Shown one piece after another: positions 45,401 to 54,254 of a DNA stretch of 64,000 bases. The notes under the pieces were generated by a model, which was not told the DNA's origin, made no database searches, and saw only the letters and a list, made by a program, of their open reading frames with translations. The position numbers were made by a program, and so were the translations under genes. Position 1 is the first letter of the stretch, and every line of letters begins with the position of its first letter. This DNA comes from Companilactobacillus farciminis KCTC 3681 = DSM 20184 (GTDB taxonomy: Bacteria > Bacillota > Bacilli > Lactobacillales > Lactobacillaceae): contig NZ_CP017702.1 in the NCBI RefSeq assembly GCF_002706745.1, positions 1,922,001 to 1,986,000 of the forward strand. Direction: 5' to 3'.

Positions 45401-47314
45401 TTGATTTTATTACAAGCACAAAACATTACCAAAAATTTTGGAACGAAGAAACTCTTTTCAAATGTCAGTTTCGAAATTCAAGACAATAGTCGTATCGGCC
45501 TCGTTGGTCGCAATGGTGTAGGTAAATCTACCCTATTAAAAATCATCTCTGACCAAGAGAGCTACAACAGTGGCAATATTGCACTCAAAAAAGACACCAA
45601 TATTGGCTACTTAGCTCAGGACTCAGGATTAAATAATGACAGTAAAATTTTTGATGAATTGGAGCACGTCTTTGACTACCTCAAAGCTCAGGAAAAAAAG
45701 ATGCGCGCTTTGGAAGAAAAATTGGCCAATCCTAATGTCGACAACTATGACGATATTTTGAAACAATACGACCAACTCCAAAATACTTTCCGCCAAGAAA
45801 ATGGCTACAGCTATCAGTCTGAAATCAGAAGTGTCCTCAAGGGGTTCGGCTTTGATGAAGATGTTTGGCAAGACAAGATTTCGACCCTATCCGGTGGTGA
45901 GAGATCTCGTTTGGCGATGGCTAAAATGCTTTTAGAACATCAGGATATCTTATTATTGGATGAACCGACTAACCATTTGGATATCAATACTGTTGAATGG
46001 CTAGAAAGCTATCTTAAAGGCTACAAAGGCGCTTTAGTAATCGTATCTCATGATCAGTACTTCCTAGACAAAGTCGTTAACGAAATCGTCGAGATCAATC
46101 AACACTCTTCTACTCACTACTCTGGTAACTATACTTTCTACTTACAAGAAAAGAAGAAGAATCAAGAAGTTGCTTGGAAACATTACGAAGAGCAACAAGC
46201 CGAGATCAAACGGACCGAAGAGTACATTCAGAAAAATATCGTCCGCGCTTCAACTACTAAGATGGCCCAAAGTCGTCGTAAAAAGCTCGAACACATGGAT
46301 GTCTTAGACCGTCCCGGCAGTGATCAAGGTTCAGTTCACTTCTCATTTGAAATCGACAAAGAAAGTGGTAACGACGTGCTTTTGGTCAAAGATGCTGCTA
46401 TCGGTTACGATGATCGGATCATGTCTGAACCTATCAATTTGGATGTCAAAAAAGGCGAACGTGTCGGTATCATCGGACCTAACGGTATCGGTAAGTCAAC
46501 TTTCTTGAAATCAATCCTTGGAAAAATTCCGATGATCAAAGGAACTTCCCAATTTGGCGCCAACGTTCAAGTCGGTTACTACGACCAGAATCTAAAAGGA
46601 CTCGATCCTAAAAAAGACGTCTTGCACGAAATCTGGGACCTCTATCCTAGACTCGACGAACAAATCATCCGTAAGAAATTAGGAGCCTTCCTGTTCAGTG
46701 GCGACGACGTTCTAAAACCTGTAGCTGGATTATCCGGTGGTGAAAAAGCCCGTTTGACTTTGACCAAATTATCTATGGAACACGATAACTTCTTGATCAT
46801 GGATGAGCCCACTAACCACTTGGACATCGACAGTAAGGAAGTTCTTGAAGATGCCCTAAAGGAATTCCCTGGAACAGTTCTCTTCGTATCCCATGACCGT
46901 TACCTTTTGAACACTTTGGCCAATCGTATCGTCGATATCGGCGAACACGGCAGCAAAATTTATCTCGGTGACTACGACTACTACGTTGAAAAAACTTCTG
47001 ATACACCAGTGGTCGAAGAAACTAAGAAAGCTCCAACTGTCAGTGAAAAGAAAATGGAATATCAACAATCTAAAGAACAACAAAAACAAGAACGTAAATT
47101 ACGTCGTCAAGTTGAGGATTTAGAAAACCAAATCGCTGAATTGGAAGAAAAAAATGCGGCTATTCAAAAAGAAATGACCAAGGATGAAAACTTAACTTCT
47201 TACAGCAAATTGGCTGACTTGCAAAAAGAACTTGATGAGAACAAAGCTAAGCAAGATGAAATCGAAGAAGAATGGACTAATAAGTCGATTGAATTGGAAG
47301 ATTTTAATAGTTAG
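45401..47314 (+). CDS. ABC-F family ATPase (Uup/YdiF-like)
   Basis: A 637-aa protein with two ABC domains and no membrane part: Walker A GRNGVGKST near residue 37 and GPNGIGKST near 360; signatures LSGGERSRLAMAK near 160 and LSGGEKARLTLTK near 444; Walker B LLLDEPTNHLD and LIMDEPTNHLD; the inter-domain linker is highly charged; residues about 555-637 form a C-terminal coiled coil (LRRQVEDLENQIAELEE). Such proteins act on ribosomes or DNA junctions. Start is TTG at 45401 behind AAAGGAG. The stop is followed after 14 bases by repeat copy D. Confidence 0.94.
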   Translation: MILLQAQNITKNFGTKKLFSNVSFEIQDNSRIGLVGRNGVGKSTLLKIISDQESYNSGNIALKKDTNIGYLAQDSGLNNDSKIFDELEHVFDYLKAQEKKMRALEEKLANPNVDNYDDILKQYDQLQNTFRQENGYSYQSEIRSVLKGFGFDEDVWQDKISTLSGGERSRLAMAKMLLEHQDILLLDEPTNHLDINTVEWLESYLKGYKGALVIVSHDQYFLDKVVNEIVEINQHSSTHYSGNYTFYLQEKKKNQEVAWKHYEEQQAEIKRTEEYIQKNIVRASTTKMAQSRRKKLEHMDVLDRPGSDQGSVHFSFEIDKESGNDVLLVKDAAIGYDDRIMSEPINLDVKKGERVGIIGPNGIGKSTFLKSILGKIPMIKGTSQFGANVQVGYYDQNLKGLDPKKDVLHEIWDLYPRLDEQIIRKKLGAFLFSGDDVLKPVAGLSGGEKARLTLTKLSMEHDNFLIMDEPTNHLDIDSKEVLEDALKEFPGTVLFVSHDRYLLNTLANRIVDIGEHGSKIYLGDYDYYVEKTSDTPVVEETKKAPTVSEKKMEYQQSKEQQKQERKLRRQVEDLENQIAELEEKNAAIQKEMTKDENLTSYSKLADLQKELDENKAKQDEIEEEWTNKSIELEDFNS

Positions 47315-47328
47315 TTTGTGGTTTACTT

Positions 47329-47500
47329 GCCGTCGTCCGTTCGGCACTGGAAAACGCTGGAACGCTGTGGCCACAACTTGGAGCCTTTGCTAAAACCAAA
47401 ACCGGGCAAAGTCTTCAAGATTGGGCTTTCACGTAAGCAATAAATTGCTAAGTGAAATGTCACGGCTGAGCATTTTCCAGTACCTCGCTCCCGACTATAT
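47329..47500 (+). repeat. Structured intergenic repeat, copy D (type II arm of composite 2)
   Basis: Nearly identical to copy C: same closing stem CACTGGAAAACGCT/AGCATTTTCCAGTACC and inner hairpins, with its third hairpin altered to TTCACGTAAGCAAT/ATTGCTAAGTGAA. It lies on the plus strand after the ABC-F stop. The end reads CCGACTATATA instead of CCGACTAGATT. Confidence 0.85.
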
Positions 47501-47539
47501 AATGGTTTTTATTTTTATATAAATTACTTAAAAATTAAT

Positions 47540-47592
47540 AGAAGATATTATTGGAATTGTAGTTTATTGCTGCAATTCTAGTAATACCTTCT
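47540..47592. repeat. Central hairpin of composite 2
   Basis: AGAAGATATTATTGGAATTG pairs with CAATTCTAGTAATACCTTCT, homologous to the reverse complement of the hairpin at 43332-43381, with differences on both arms. Confidence 0.75.
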
Positions 47593-47667
47593 TTTTATTA
47601 TATTAAAAAAAGAAATGAATTAATTATTCATAAAGTATGGATTTAACTCCATCTAAATAGAAAGTGA

Positions 47668-47839
47668 AATCTAGTCGGTAGCAAAAGCCCTGTGATGGCT
47701 CAGCCGGCAAATTTATTCTTAGCGATTTATCGCTTAGAATAAGACCCAGCTTTGAAATGCTGCGCACTTGGTTTATGCAGTAGTTCAAAGTGGCGTCGCC
47801 AGCGTTCCAGCCAATCACAGGGCTTTTGCGGACGACGGC
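47668..47839 (-). repeat. Structured intergenic repeat, copy E (type I arm of composite 2)
   Basis: Type I like copies A and B, on the minus strand. Closing stem GCAAAAGCCCTGTGAT/ATCACAGGGCTTTTGC; middle hairpin CTTTGAACTACTGC with GCAGCATTTCAAAG; last hairpin TTATTCTAAGCGAT with ATCGCTAAGAATAA, each differing from the other copies on both arms. It lies about 90 bp upstream of the DUF368 start. Confidence 0.85.
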
Positions 47840-47928
47840 ATATTTATCCACTTAACGATTTCTATTGCCTATTACCTAGAAATTTGATAACTTTGATTAA
47901 ACGAAATTAAAAAACGAGGTACTTAACA

Positions 47929-48774
47929 ATAAAACGAGATAATTTTTTAATTAGATTTTTCAAAGGTGTCATTATTGCTCTAGGATTCATCTTGCCAGGA
48001 GTTTCTGGTGGTGTCCTAGCTGCCATCATGGGAATCTATGAGAGATTGCTGAGTTTCATGGCCCACGTCAGACAAAACTTCAAGCGAGACTTCTTATACT
48101 TCTTGCCAATTGGTCTTGGTGGTATCGTCGGAATTGGCGTCCTTTCAAAACCGTTAGAATACTTATTAGCTCATTATCAAATGATTGTACTTTGGGGCTT
48201 TGCCGGAACCATTATCGGAACGCTGCCTACTTTGATCAAAGAATCTACTTCGCGGACTAATCGTGACAAAATCGATATTGTTTGGTTCTTTTCAATGTTT
48301 ATCGGTGGTGGATTGTTCTTGTTCTTCATGAGTGAAATTTTTGGAACTATCCCGGCCAACTTCTTTGGTTTCATCATTGCCGGAGCTTTGATTGCTTTGG
48401 GTGTTTTGGTACCAGGATTGAGTCCTTCAAACTTGTTGATAATCTTAGGTTTATATACACCGATGCTCCAAGGTTTTAAGAGTTTTGACCCACTGGTATT
48501 CATTCCGATTGCTATTGGAGGAATCATCTCTATTTTGACCTTCTCAAAAGCTATGGAAAGTCTGATCAAACATCATCACTCCCGGGTTTATCATTTCATT
48601 CTCGGTATCGTTTTAGCCAGTACAGTTTTGATCTTAATCCCTAGTCCCTACTCGACCGAAAGTATTTCTTACGTTGGTGTCAGCGGAATGGATTGGATCT
48701 TGAGTATCGCCTTTTTCATTCTAGGATGTCTGTTAGCCCTATGGATGAGTAATTTAGAAGAAAAATACAAGTAA
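47929..48774 (+). CDS. DUF368 family membrane protein (probable polyprenyl-phosphate transporter; AUA start)
   Basis: About 281 aa with eight or so membrane segments and the DUF368 repeat motif twice: FILPGVSGGVLAAIMGIYE near the start and VLVPGLSPSNLLIILGLY near residue 165. Members have been shown to return undecaprenyl phosphate across the membrane (PopT type). The first ATG/GTG/TTG is a TTG inside the first motif, so the start must be upstream; the frame reads IKRDNFLIRFFKGVIIALGF from an ATA at 47929, with GAGG 9 bases before it and an in-frame TAA at 47908. The exact start is inferred. Confidence 0.88.
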   Translation: MKRDNFLIRFFKGVIIALGFILPGVSGGVLAAIMGIYERLLSFMAHVRQNFKRDFLYFLPIGLGGIVGIGVLSKPLEYLLAHYQMIVLWGFAGTIIGTLPTLIKESTSRTNRDKIDIVWFFSMFIGGGLFLFFMSEIFGTIPANFFGFIIAGALIALGVLVPGLSPSNLLIILGLYTPMLQGFKSFDPLVFIPIAIGGIISILTFSKAMESLIKHHHSRVYHFILGIVLASTVLILIPSPYSTESISYVGVSGMDWILSIAFFILGCLLALWMSNLEEKYK

Positions 48775-48814
48775 AAAAATAACGTTGAGATTAATTTCTC
48801 AGCGTTATTTTTGT
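48774..48814. terminator. Terminator shared by the convergent DUF368 and NUDIX-like genes
   Basis: AAATAACGTTGAGA pairs with TCTCAGCGTTATTT with A- and T-runs on both sides; it overlaps the last codons of the NUDIX-like gene. Confidence 0.85.
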
Positions 48815-49512
48815 AAGTAATCTTTTTTGATGCGATAAGACGTGGTCATACGGTCGTCTTGAATTGTTTGAATTGATTGTGAATATTGATGTTCAAAAGT
48901 CATGTTATTGCCTGCCTTTAGAGTTTCAATACCTAACAAATCTTGATAATGCAAAACTTGTCTCATTGTAAATTTGTCGCCTGACAACAAACCTAAAATT
49001 GGGAAATTCAACGTCTCTTGTTCCACATAACGCATGACATTTGAGAAAGTAATCTCAGGATTCAATTTAGGATTGGCCGCATAGTCGGTCTTTGCATAAT
49101 TCTTAAATTGGTAGTCGTTTGAATCGATTAGACCATTCCCAAAAGGCAGGGACCATTTCTGCGTTCCTTGGTCTAATTTTACACGATGCCACGATTCATC
49201 ACGACGGGAAGAAAATTCATCGCGAGTTGATTCGAACACTACGGCAACGTAATGGTAAATCTTAGTTTCATTTTCATTGTAAACGGTCAAAAATGGCACA
49301 AAAACGTGACTTGCTTCGATTTTGTAGTAAGGGAAATTCAGTTATTGCGCCAAGTCTTCAGCAATGTCTGTCAAAGAGTCGTTTTGGTTGTGATACTCGT
49401 ACTCTGGCAGTCCAAATCCCGGTGTCATTTTACTGCTGGAATTCATGTAGATACCATCAGTTTGATCGTCATACTTTAAAACTACGTATGAAACTTTAGT
49501 TTTAGTTTTCAT
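48805..49512 (-). pseudogene. NUDIX/NrtR-like protein interrupted by an in-frame stop
   Basis: Two pieces in the same frame, separated by a single TAA (49344-49342): an N-terminal part starting MKTKTKVSYVVLKYDDQ at 49512 and a C-terminal part that reads directly on as LNFPYYKIEASHVF. Joined, they give ~234 aa with a degenerate NUDIX-like core (PGFGLPEYEY...SLTDIAEDLA) and a C-terminal LLSGDKFTMRQVLHYQDLLG resembling the winged helix of NrtR-type regulators. The stop occurs after GLU-DLAQ near residue 56. Either a recent nonsense mutation or a stop that is read through. The NUDIX assignment is tentative. Confidence 0.65.
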
Positions 49513-49620
49513 TAATACACCTCCCCTAATTTGTACCATACTTAGTAAATTTTTTTAAGCGATTTGATTAAATTTTCTCTTCTAATTGCATTATAGTTCC
49601 AAAAAATTATCTATGGCAAT

Positions 49621-49652
49621 AAAAAAATACCGGTAACTAGACCGATATTTTC
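49621..49652 (-). terminator. Terminator of the DUF711-ACT operon
   Basis: Stem AATATCGGT/ACCGGTATT followed on the minus strand by TTTTTTTATTG, just after the stop at 49657. Confidence 0.75.
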
Positions 49653-49656
49653 TAAA

Positions 49657-51003
49657 TTAATTTTTGAATGAATGAATTGGTGCTGGGATCCGACCACCAC
49701 GATGAATGAAATCAGCTGGTGAATTGGTATTAACTGCCATAACTGGAGCTTTTCCAAACAAGCCACCGAACTCAACTTCATCACCAACTTTTTTACCAGT
49801 AGCGGGAATAATTCTTACCGCTGTTGTCTTATTGTTGATAACACCGATAGCAGCTTCGTCGGCAATCATACCACTGATAGTTTCAGCAGTCGTGTCACCA
49901 GGAATAGCAATCATGTCCAAACCAACTGAACAAACAGCTGTCATTGCTTCGAGTTTTTCGATGTTCAAACGACCAGCCGTTACAGCACGAATCATTTCAG
50001 CATCTTCAGAAACAGGGATGAAGGCACCTGACAAACCACCGACGTGTTCACAAGCCATGACGCCACCTTTTTTAACTGCGTCATTTAGTAAAGCTAAAGC
50101 GGCAGTTGTTCCTGGAGCTCCGACACTTTCCAAACCGATTTCTTCAAGAATCTCGGCTACAGAATCACCCTCATTAGGCGTTGGAGCAAGAGACAAGTCT
50201 ACGATACCAAATGGTACGCCTAAGGCCTTAGAAGCCACGTTACCGACGAATTGACCCATTCTAGTTACTTTGAAGGTTGTCTTCTTGATAGTTTCAGATA
50301 CAACATCGATTGGTTGACCTTTAACTTTTTCCAAAGCGTTCTTAACAACACCGGGACCACTAATACCAACATTGATTACACAGTCAGCTTCACCAACACC
50401 GTGGAAAGCCCCTGCCATAAATGGATTATCTTCAACCGCATTGGCAAAAACAACTAGACTCATACAATTTACTGGATCAACTTTGGCAAGATCTTTGATG
50501 ACTGTACCCATCTTTTGAACCGCATCCAAGTTGATTCCAGAACGAGTTGAACCGACATTGACTGAACCACAGACACGACTAGTTTCCGTCAAAGCTTGTG
50601 GCAGTGAGTTGATCAATTTGATATCGCCAGATTGATAACCCTTTTGAACGAGTGCTGAGAAACCACCAATCAAGTCAACACCTAAGTCTGTCGCAGCTTT
50701 GTCCATAGTTTTGGCAAATTCAACGTAATCTTTATCATCAGAAGCGGCCGCAATCAGAGAAATCGGCGTTACTGAAATACGCTTGTTGACGATGGGAATG
50801 CCGTATTCAGCTTCAATTTGGTTAGCTACCTTGACTAAGTCCTTAGCTTTAGTAGTCAATTTGTTGTAGATTTTTTGACGAGCCTTCTTACCATCGCTGT
50901 CGATACAATCAAACAGAGAAATTCCCATGGTAATCGTTCTAATATCCAGCTTTTCTTCAGAGACCATCTGGATTGTTTCTAAAATCGAATTAGTTTCCAT
51001 CAT
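49657..51003 (-). CDS. PFL family protein (DUF711)
   Basis: A 448-aa protein of the DUF711/UPF0210 family, distantly related to pyruvate formate-lyase folds: [16 protein letters not shown] near residue 22, [19 protein letters not shown] near 143, [18 protein letters not shown] near 200 and [12 protein letters not shown] near the end. It always pairs with a small ACT-domain protein, as here (8-bp gap). The substrate is unknown; the ACT partner suggests amino-acid control. Confidence 0.93.
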   Translation of the reverse strand: MMETNSILETIQMVSEEKLDIRTITMGISLFDCIDSDGKKARQKIYNKLTTKAKDLVKVANQIEAEYGIPIVNKRISVTPISLIAAASDDKDYVEFAKTMDKAATDLGVDLIGGFSALVQKGYQSGDIKLINSLPQALTETSRVCGSVNVGSTRSGINLDAVQKMGTVIKDLAKVDPVNCMSLVVFANAVEDNPFMAGAFHGVGEADCVINVGISGPGVVKNALEKVKGQPIDVVSETIKKTTFKVTRMGQFVGNVASKALGVPFGIVDLSLAPTPNEGDSVAEILEEIGLESVGAPGTTAALALLNDAVKKGGVMACEHVGGLSGAFIPVSEDAEMIRAVTAGRLNIEKLEAMTAVCSVGLDMIAIPGDTTAETISGMIADEAAIGVINNKTTAVRIIPATGKKVGDEVEFGGLFGKAPVMAVNTNSPADFIHRGGRIPAPIHSFKN

Positions 51004-51011
51004 TGATCCCC

Positions 51012-51278
51012 CTAAAGTTTTTGAATCGCATCGAAAATTTCTTGACGTTGAATGCGAATATCCAAACCGGTTTCTTGACCAAGACCAGCTAACTCTTGTT
51101 GTACCGTGTCAAATTGAGTTGAGTTATCGAGCGTTACCATCATCATCATTGTAAAATTCTCGTGCATCAAAGTTTGCGAAATATCAATAATATTAACGTT
51201 CAATTCAGCCAACTTAGTTGAAACTTTAGCCACGATACCAACGTGATCATGACCAATTACTGTCAAAATTGCCTTCAT
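51012..51278 (-). CDS. ACT domain-containing protein
   Basis: An 88-aa single ACT domain: [21 protein letters not shown], then [20 protein letters not shown]. It belongs to the UPF0237 family and is encoded directly before the DUF711 gene in most Firmicutes, probably as a ligand-binding regulatory partner. Confidence 0.94.
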   Translation of the reverse strand: MKAILTVIGHDHVGIVAKVSTKLAELNVNIIDISQTLMHENFTMMMMVTLDNSTQFDTVQQELAGLGQETGLDIRIQRQEIFDAIQKL

Positions 51279-51412
51279 AGTGATCCCTCTTCCTTGGAAA
51301 GTTTTGAGACTATCATAAACGAGAATATTAATTTGGGCAATAGGTATTTATGGTTAAAGTTAAAATTAATTAGAAAAAATGTAATATTATTAAATTTAAT
51401 GACACTTTTGCA

Positions 51413-51449
51413 AAAATAAAAAGACTAGATTCCACCATGATCTAGTCTT
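51413..51449 (-). terminator. Terminator at the leader-distal end of the CRISPR array
   Basis: AAGACTAGAT/ATCTAGTCTT stem followed on the minus strand by TTTTTATTTTTG, 7 bases past the last degenerate repeat. It supports minus-strand transcription of the array. Confidence 0.8.
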
Positions 51450-51455
51450 CTTTGG

Positions 51456-51819
51456 GTTTTACTGTTTTGGATTCTTTTGGGAGTACAAAAACTACTTGAT
51501 ACTTTTAGAAATAATTATTGTTTTACTATTTCTAGATTCTTTAAGGTACAAAAACGGGGGGGCACTAGACTAATGTTCGCAGGTAGTTTTACTATTTCTA
51601 GATTCTTTAAGGTACAAAAACTCAACTAAACGTTGAATACGCATCAAATATGTTTTACTATTTCTAGATTCTTTAAGGTACAAAAACGAGCTTTCAACCA
51701 AGCGGTAATTTCGGCTAGTTTTACTATTTCTAGATTCTTTAAGGTACAAAAACTACTTGGGTTACTGTTGTGAGTGTTAAATAGTTTTACTATTTCTAGA
51801 TTCTTTAAGGTACAAAAAC
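51456..51819 (-). CRISPR. Type II-A CRISPR array, five intact repeats plus one degenerate terminal repeat
   Basis: Five identical 36-bp repeats at 51520-51555, 51586-51621, 51652-51687, 51718-51753 and 51784-51819; on the plus strand each starts GTTTTACTATTTCTAGATTC and ends GGTACAAAAAC. Four spacers are 30 bp; a fifth (51493-51519) is 27 bp and is followed by a diverged 37-bp repeat at 51456-51492. Read on the minus strand the repeat begins GTTTTTGTAC, as in S. thermophilus CRISPR1. Degeneracy at the low-coordinate end, leader motif at the high end and the tracrRNA match all place transcription on the minus strand. Confidence 0.98.
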
Positions 51820-51846
51820 CTCAAATTCAAAATCTTAATTCGTCAA
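51820..51846 (-). promoter_or_regulatory. CRISPR leader with leader-anchoring sequence
   Basis: Only 27 bp separate csn2 from the first repeat. On the minus strand the leader ends GAATTTGAG directly against the repeat; ATTTGAG is the known leader-anchoring motif directing polarised spacer insertion in type II-A systems. Any array promoter must lie within the csn2 3' end. Confidence 0.75.
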
Positions 51847-52614
51847 TTAATCTTCCAAAAATTTGGTTTCTGCACCCGTTAGTGATTGAGATTTTAGATC
51901 ATACGACGTCTCATATCCTAAAATATCGTTCACTACCTTTAATAATACCAAATCTTTATTAGATATGAACACTTTTTCCTTAATTCCTATAAACGGAATA
52001 ATTCTTTTTAATGAATCAGTAATCTCATTCTCGGACATATTAAAGTTATTAGGATAATGCAGCTTGATAGATTCCATCAATTCATCGATTGGCAGTAACT
52101 GGTTAAATTCATCAGCCGCTAACACTACACCATCAATTTCACTTGAATCTAGTGGAATATTATTCAAACTATTACCCAAATAAATTAATTTCAAATCATA
52201 CTCTTTCATTAGCTCCTTAACTTTAATCAATAAATAGTCGATATCTCTTGGAGCGATAAAACTATCTAAGTTATAAAGTATCAACCAAACTGGTAAACCG
52301 GTATTTTCCAAACGAAATTTCAAAAAATTCAAGAATTCATCGAGCAATAATTCAGTATCCATAAATTCTAATGGATAGTCTAATCCTCTTTCCTTGTACC
52401 CCATCAACAATTTTGTTTTAAGCAGATCTGCATAAGAAAAGCTCTGAAATTCACTTTGAAGATTATTTGAATAATTATCTAGATGTTGTTGTAACAAAAT
52501 CTCTATTTTCAATAATTCATCGTTTAATCGTTCAATTGAACGATCAATATCTAAATCATTTTCAAAACTATTCAAGAAATCAAATAGCAATGTATCTTTC
52601 TTATGCGTTGGCAC
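51847..52614 (-). pseudogene. csn2: csn2, C-terminal fragment (split by IS)
   Basis: About 255 codons (formal start GTG at 52614 created at the IS junction). The sequence KKDTLLFDFLNSFENDLD, then LPVWLILYNLDSFIAPRDIDYLL and LIYLGNSLNNIP match the body of long-form Csn2 proteins, the type found with CRISPR1-like loci. With the 5' fragment (54275-54563) it would make ~350 aa, the normal length. Removing the IS and one copy of the 3-bp duplication leaves the halves one base out of frame by my count, so a further small indel is likely. Csn2 is required for spacer acquisition. Confidence 0.88.
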
Positions 52615-52658
52615 CTGTCAAGTTGATATTTGAAATAATATAAAAATTGAATATTTTT

Positions 52659-53552
52659 TTAGATGGCCATATCCCAGTGTTCTGCTGGGGTATGGCCATT
52701 TATTGTTTGTGATCTGTTTATATGATTGAAATAGTGAATTCCTTCGTTGACAAGTTTGACTAGTTCTTTGTAAGTCTTAGGCATTGGATGGCGATTCATC
52801 CAACGTAATTTGAATTCACTCCACCAACGTTCCATTGGTGAATTATCGTACGGTGTACCTGGTCTTGACATACTTCTAATAACGCCATGTTCATCTAAAA
52901 AATTTCCAAATGATAATGACGTAAACGCTGATCCGCGGTCCGTATGGACCATCGGACACACATTACCAGCTTTTGTAAATGCACGTTGAAATACAATTAT
53001 TTCAGCTGCTGAAGTTTCTGTAAGGCTGATATTACTTGAAATTAAATAACGACCGTAGAGGTCTAAAACTCCACTCAAACGGACTTTATATTCGCCGTTT
53101 AAGCCGTAAGGAATTTCTGTTGAGTCACATAACCAGACTTGATTAGGTCCCGTTACCTCGAAATTTTGATTCAGTACATTATCTTGTATATAAATCTCTT
53201 TTTGTTTAGAACGATTGTGTTTCTTGATTCTAGACTGACATTTAATGTCTAATTCTCTCATTAAACGTTTCACTTGTTTAAGTGAAACCTTAAATGTGAT
53301 TTGATTATCCGCTAATAGGTTAATCAATATCTTGCCTGCACCAATAGTCTTAGTATTTAATTCGTACCAGTACATAATACGTTCTTTTAATAGCTTATCT
53401 TGAAGTTCCTTTTCCGTTTCTGTACGAGTCCAGTATTTGCTATATGCTTGTCGGCTAACACCGACAACGCGCAGTAAAACGGTTATGGCTCCATGATTAT
53501 TTTGACTGACTTCCTTTATTGCCTGGTAAGCCAATCTATGTTGTTGTTTCAC
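52659..53552 (-). CDS. IS3-family transposase OrfB (DDE catalytic domain)
   Basis: A 297-aa rve-type integrase core: HTH_21 region about 45-105, then the DDE triad in WLCDSTEIPYG, MVHTDRGSAFTS and NSPMERWWSEFKLRW. The formal start GTG at 53552 overlaps the orfA end by 4 bases. The orfB frame is open back through an A7 run, so the active enzyme is probably an OrfAB fusion made by -1 frameshifting. Confidence 0.95.
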   Translation of the reverse strand: MKQQHRLAYQAIKEVSQNNHGAITVLLRVVGVSRQAYSKYWTRTETEKELQDKLLKERIMYWYELNTKTIGAGKILINLLADNQITFKVSLKQVKRLMRELDIKCQSRIKKHNRSKQKEIYIQDNVLNQNFEVTGPNQVWLCDSTEIPYGLNGEYKVRLSGVLDLYGRYLISSNISLTETSAAEIIVFQRAFTKAGNVCPMVHTDRGSAFTSLSFGNFLDEHGVIRSMSRPGTPYDNSPMERWWSEFKLRWMNRHPMPKTYKELVKLVNEGIHYFNHINRSQTINGHTPAEHWDMAI

Positions 53553-54223
53553 CCCCTGTGCTGAATTTCTTGCAATTTTTTTGCGAATTCCTCAATTAAT
53601 TTTTGGTCTTTTAATTGGGATTCCAATTCTCTGATTTTTAAATGCGCTTTATCTAATTCTGTTAAGTCATCTTTTGCTTTGTGATGGCCCCGGCCATCGA
53701 TCAAAGCTTTATAACCGCCGTCCTTGGATTTTAAAACCCAAGAACGAACTTGTTGATAAGATATGGAATACTTTTCTGCAGCTTCCTTATAAGTATGTTT
53801 GCCCTTAACGACATACTCTACGATTTCGATACGTTCTTCAAAGGTTATCTTTTTTTTCATAATGGAATTCTTCTTTCTTGGTGAGCCATCCTTCAACAGT
53901 TTTCCATTATTATACTTGAACACCCAGTCCGATACTTGAAAAGTATTTCTTAAACCATATTTATAGGCAATGGTTTCTAAAGAACCTTTACCTTCAAGAT
54001 AGTCTGTCACGACTTGTAATTTAAATTTATATGAATATTTTGTACGCTTTGTTATTTCCTTCAGGCCGTCGATTCCATATTGATCGAAGAGATGGACCCA
54101 TCTACGAAAAGTTTTATGAACAATATTATTTTTTCTGGCAAATGTTCTGAGTGGATAAGTTGACTCTTTGAATCCTAGCACTAAATCTAGCTTTTCTTGA
54201 AGTGAGTGTTTACTTCTAGGCAT
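53549..54223 (-). CDS. IS3-family transposase OrfA (helix-turn-helix)
   Basis: A 224-aa DNA-binding protein with two helix-turn-helix units (SLQEKLDLVLGFKESTYPLR about 6-50 and FEERIEIVEYVVKGKHTYKEAA about 128-175) and a C-terminal leucine-zipper-like helix (KAHLKIRELESQLKDQKLIEE). An A7 slippery run at 53576-53582 lies 8 codons before its stop; a -1 shift there leads into orfB. Confidence 0.93.
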   Translation of the reverse strand: MPRSKHSLQEKLDLVLGFKESTYPLRTFARKNNIVHKTFRRWVHLFDQYGIDGLKEITKRTKYSYKFKLQVVTDYLEGKGSLETIAYKYGLRNTFQVSDWVFKYNNGKLLKDGSPRKKNSIMKKKITFEERIEIVEYVVKGKHTYKEAAEKYSISYQQVRSWVLKSKDGGYKALIDGRGHHKAKDDLTELDKAHLKIRELESQLKDQKLIEEFAKKLQEIQHRG

Positions 54224-54254
54224 AGAAAAATCCTTTCATGAATATCAGATGAAT

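Noticed and set aside
47992..48774. DUF368 starting at the TTG at 47992
   Set aside because: It lies inside the conserved LPGVSGG motif and would remove the first membrane segment.
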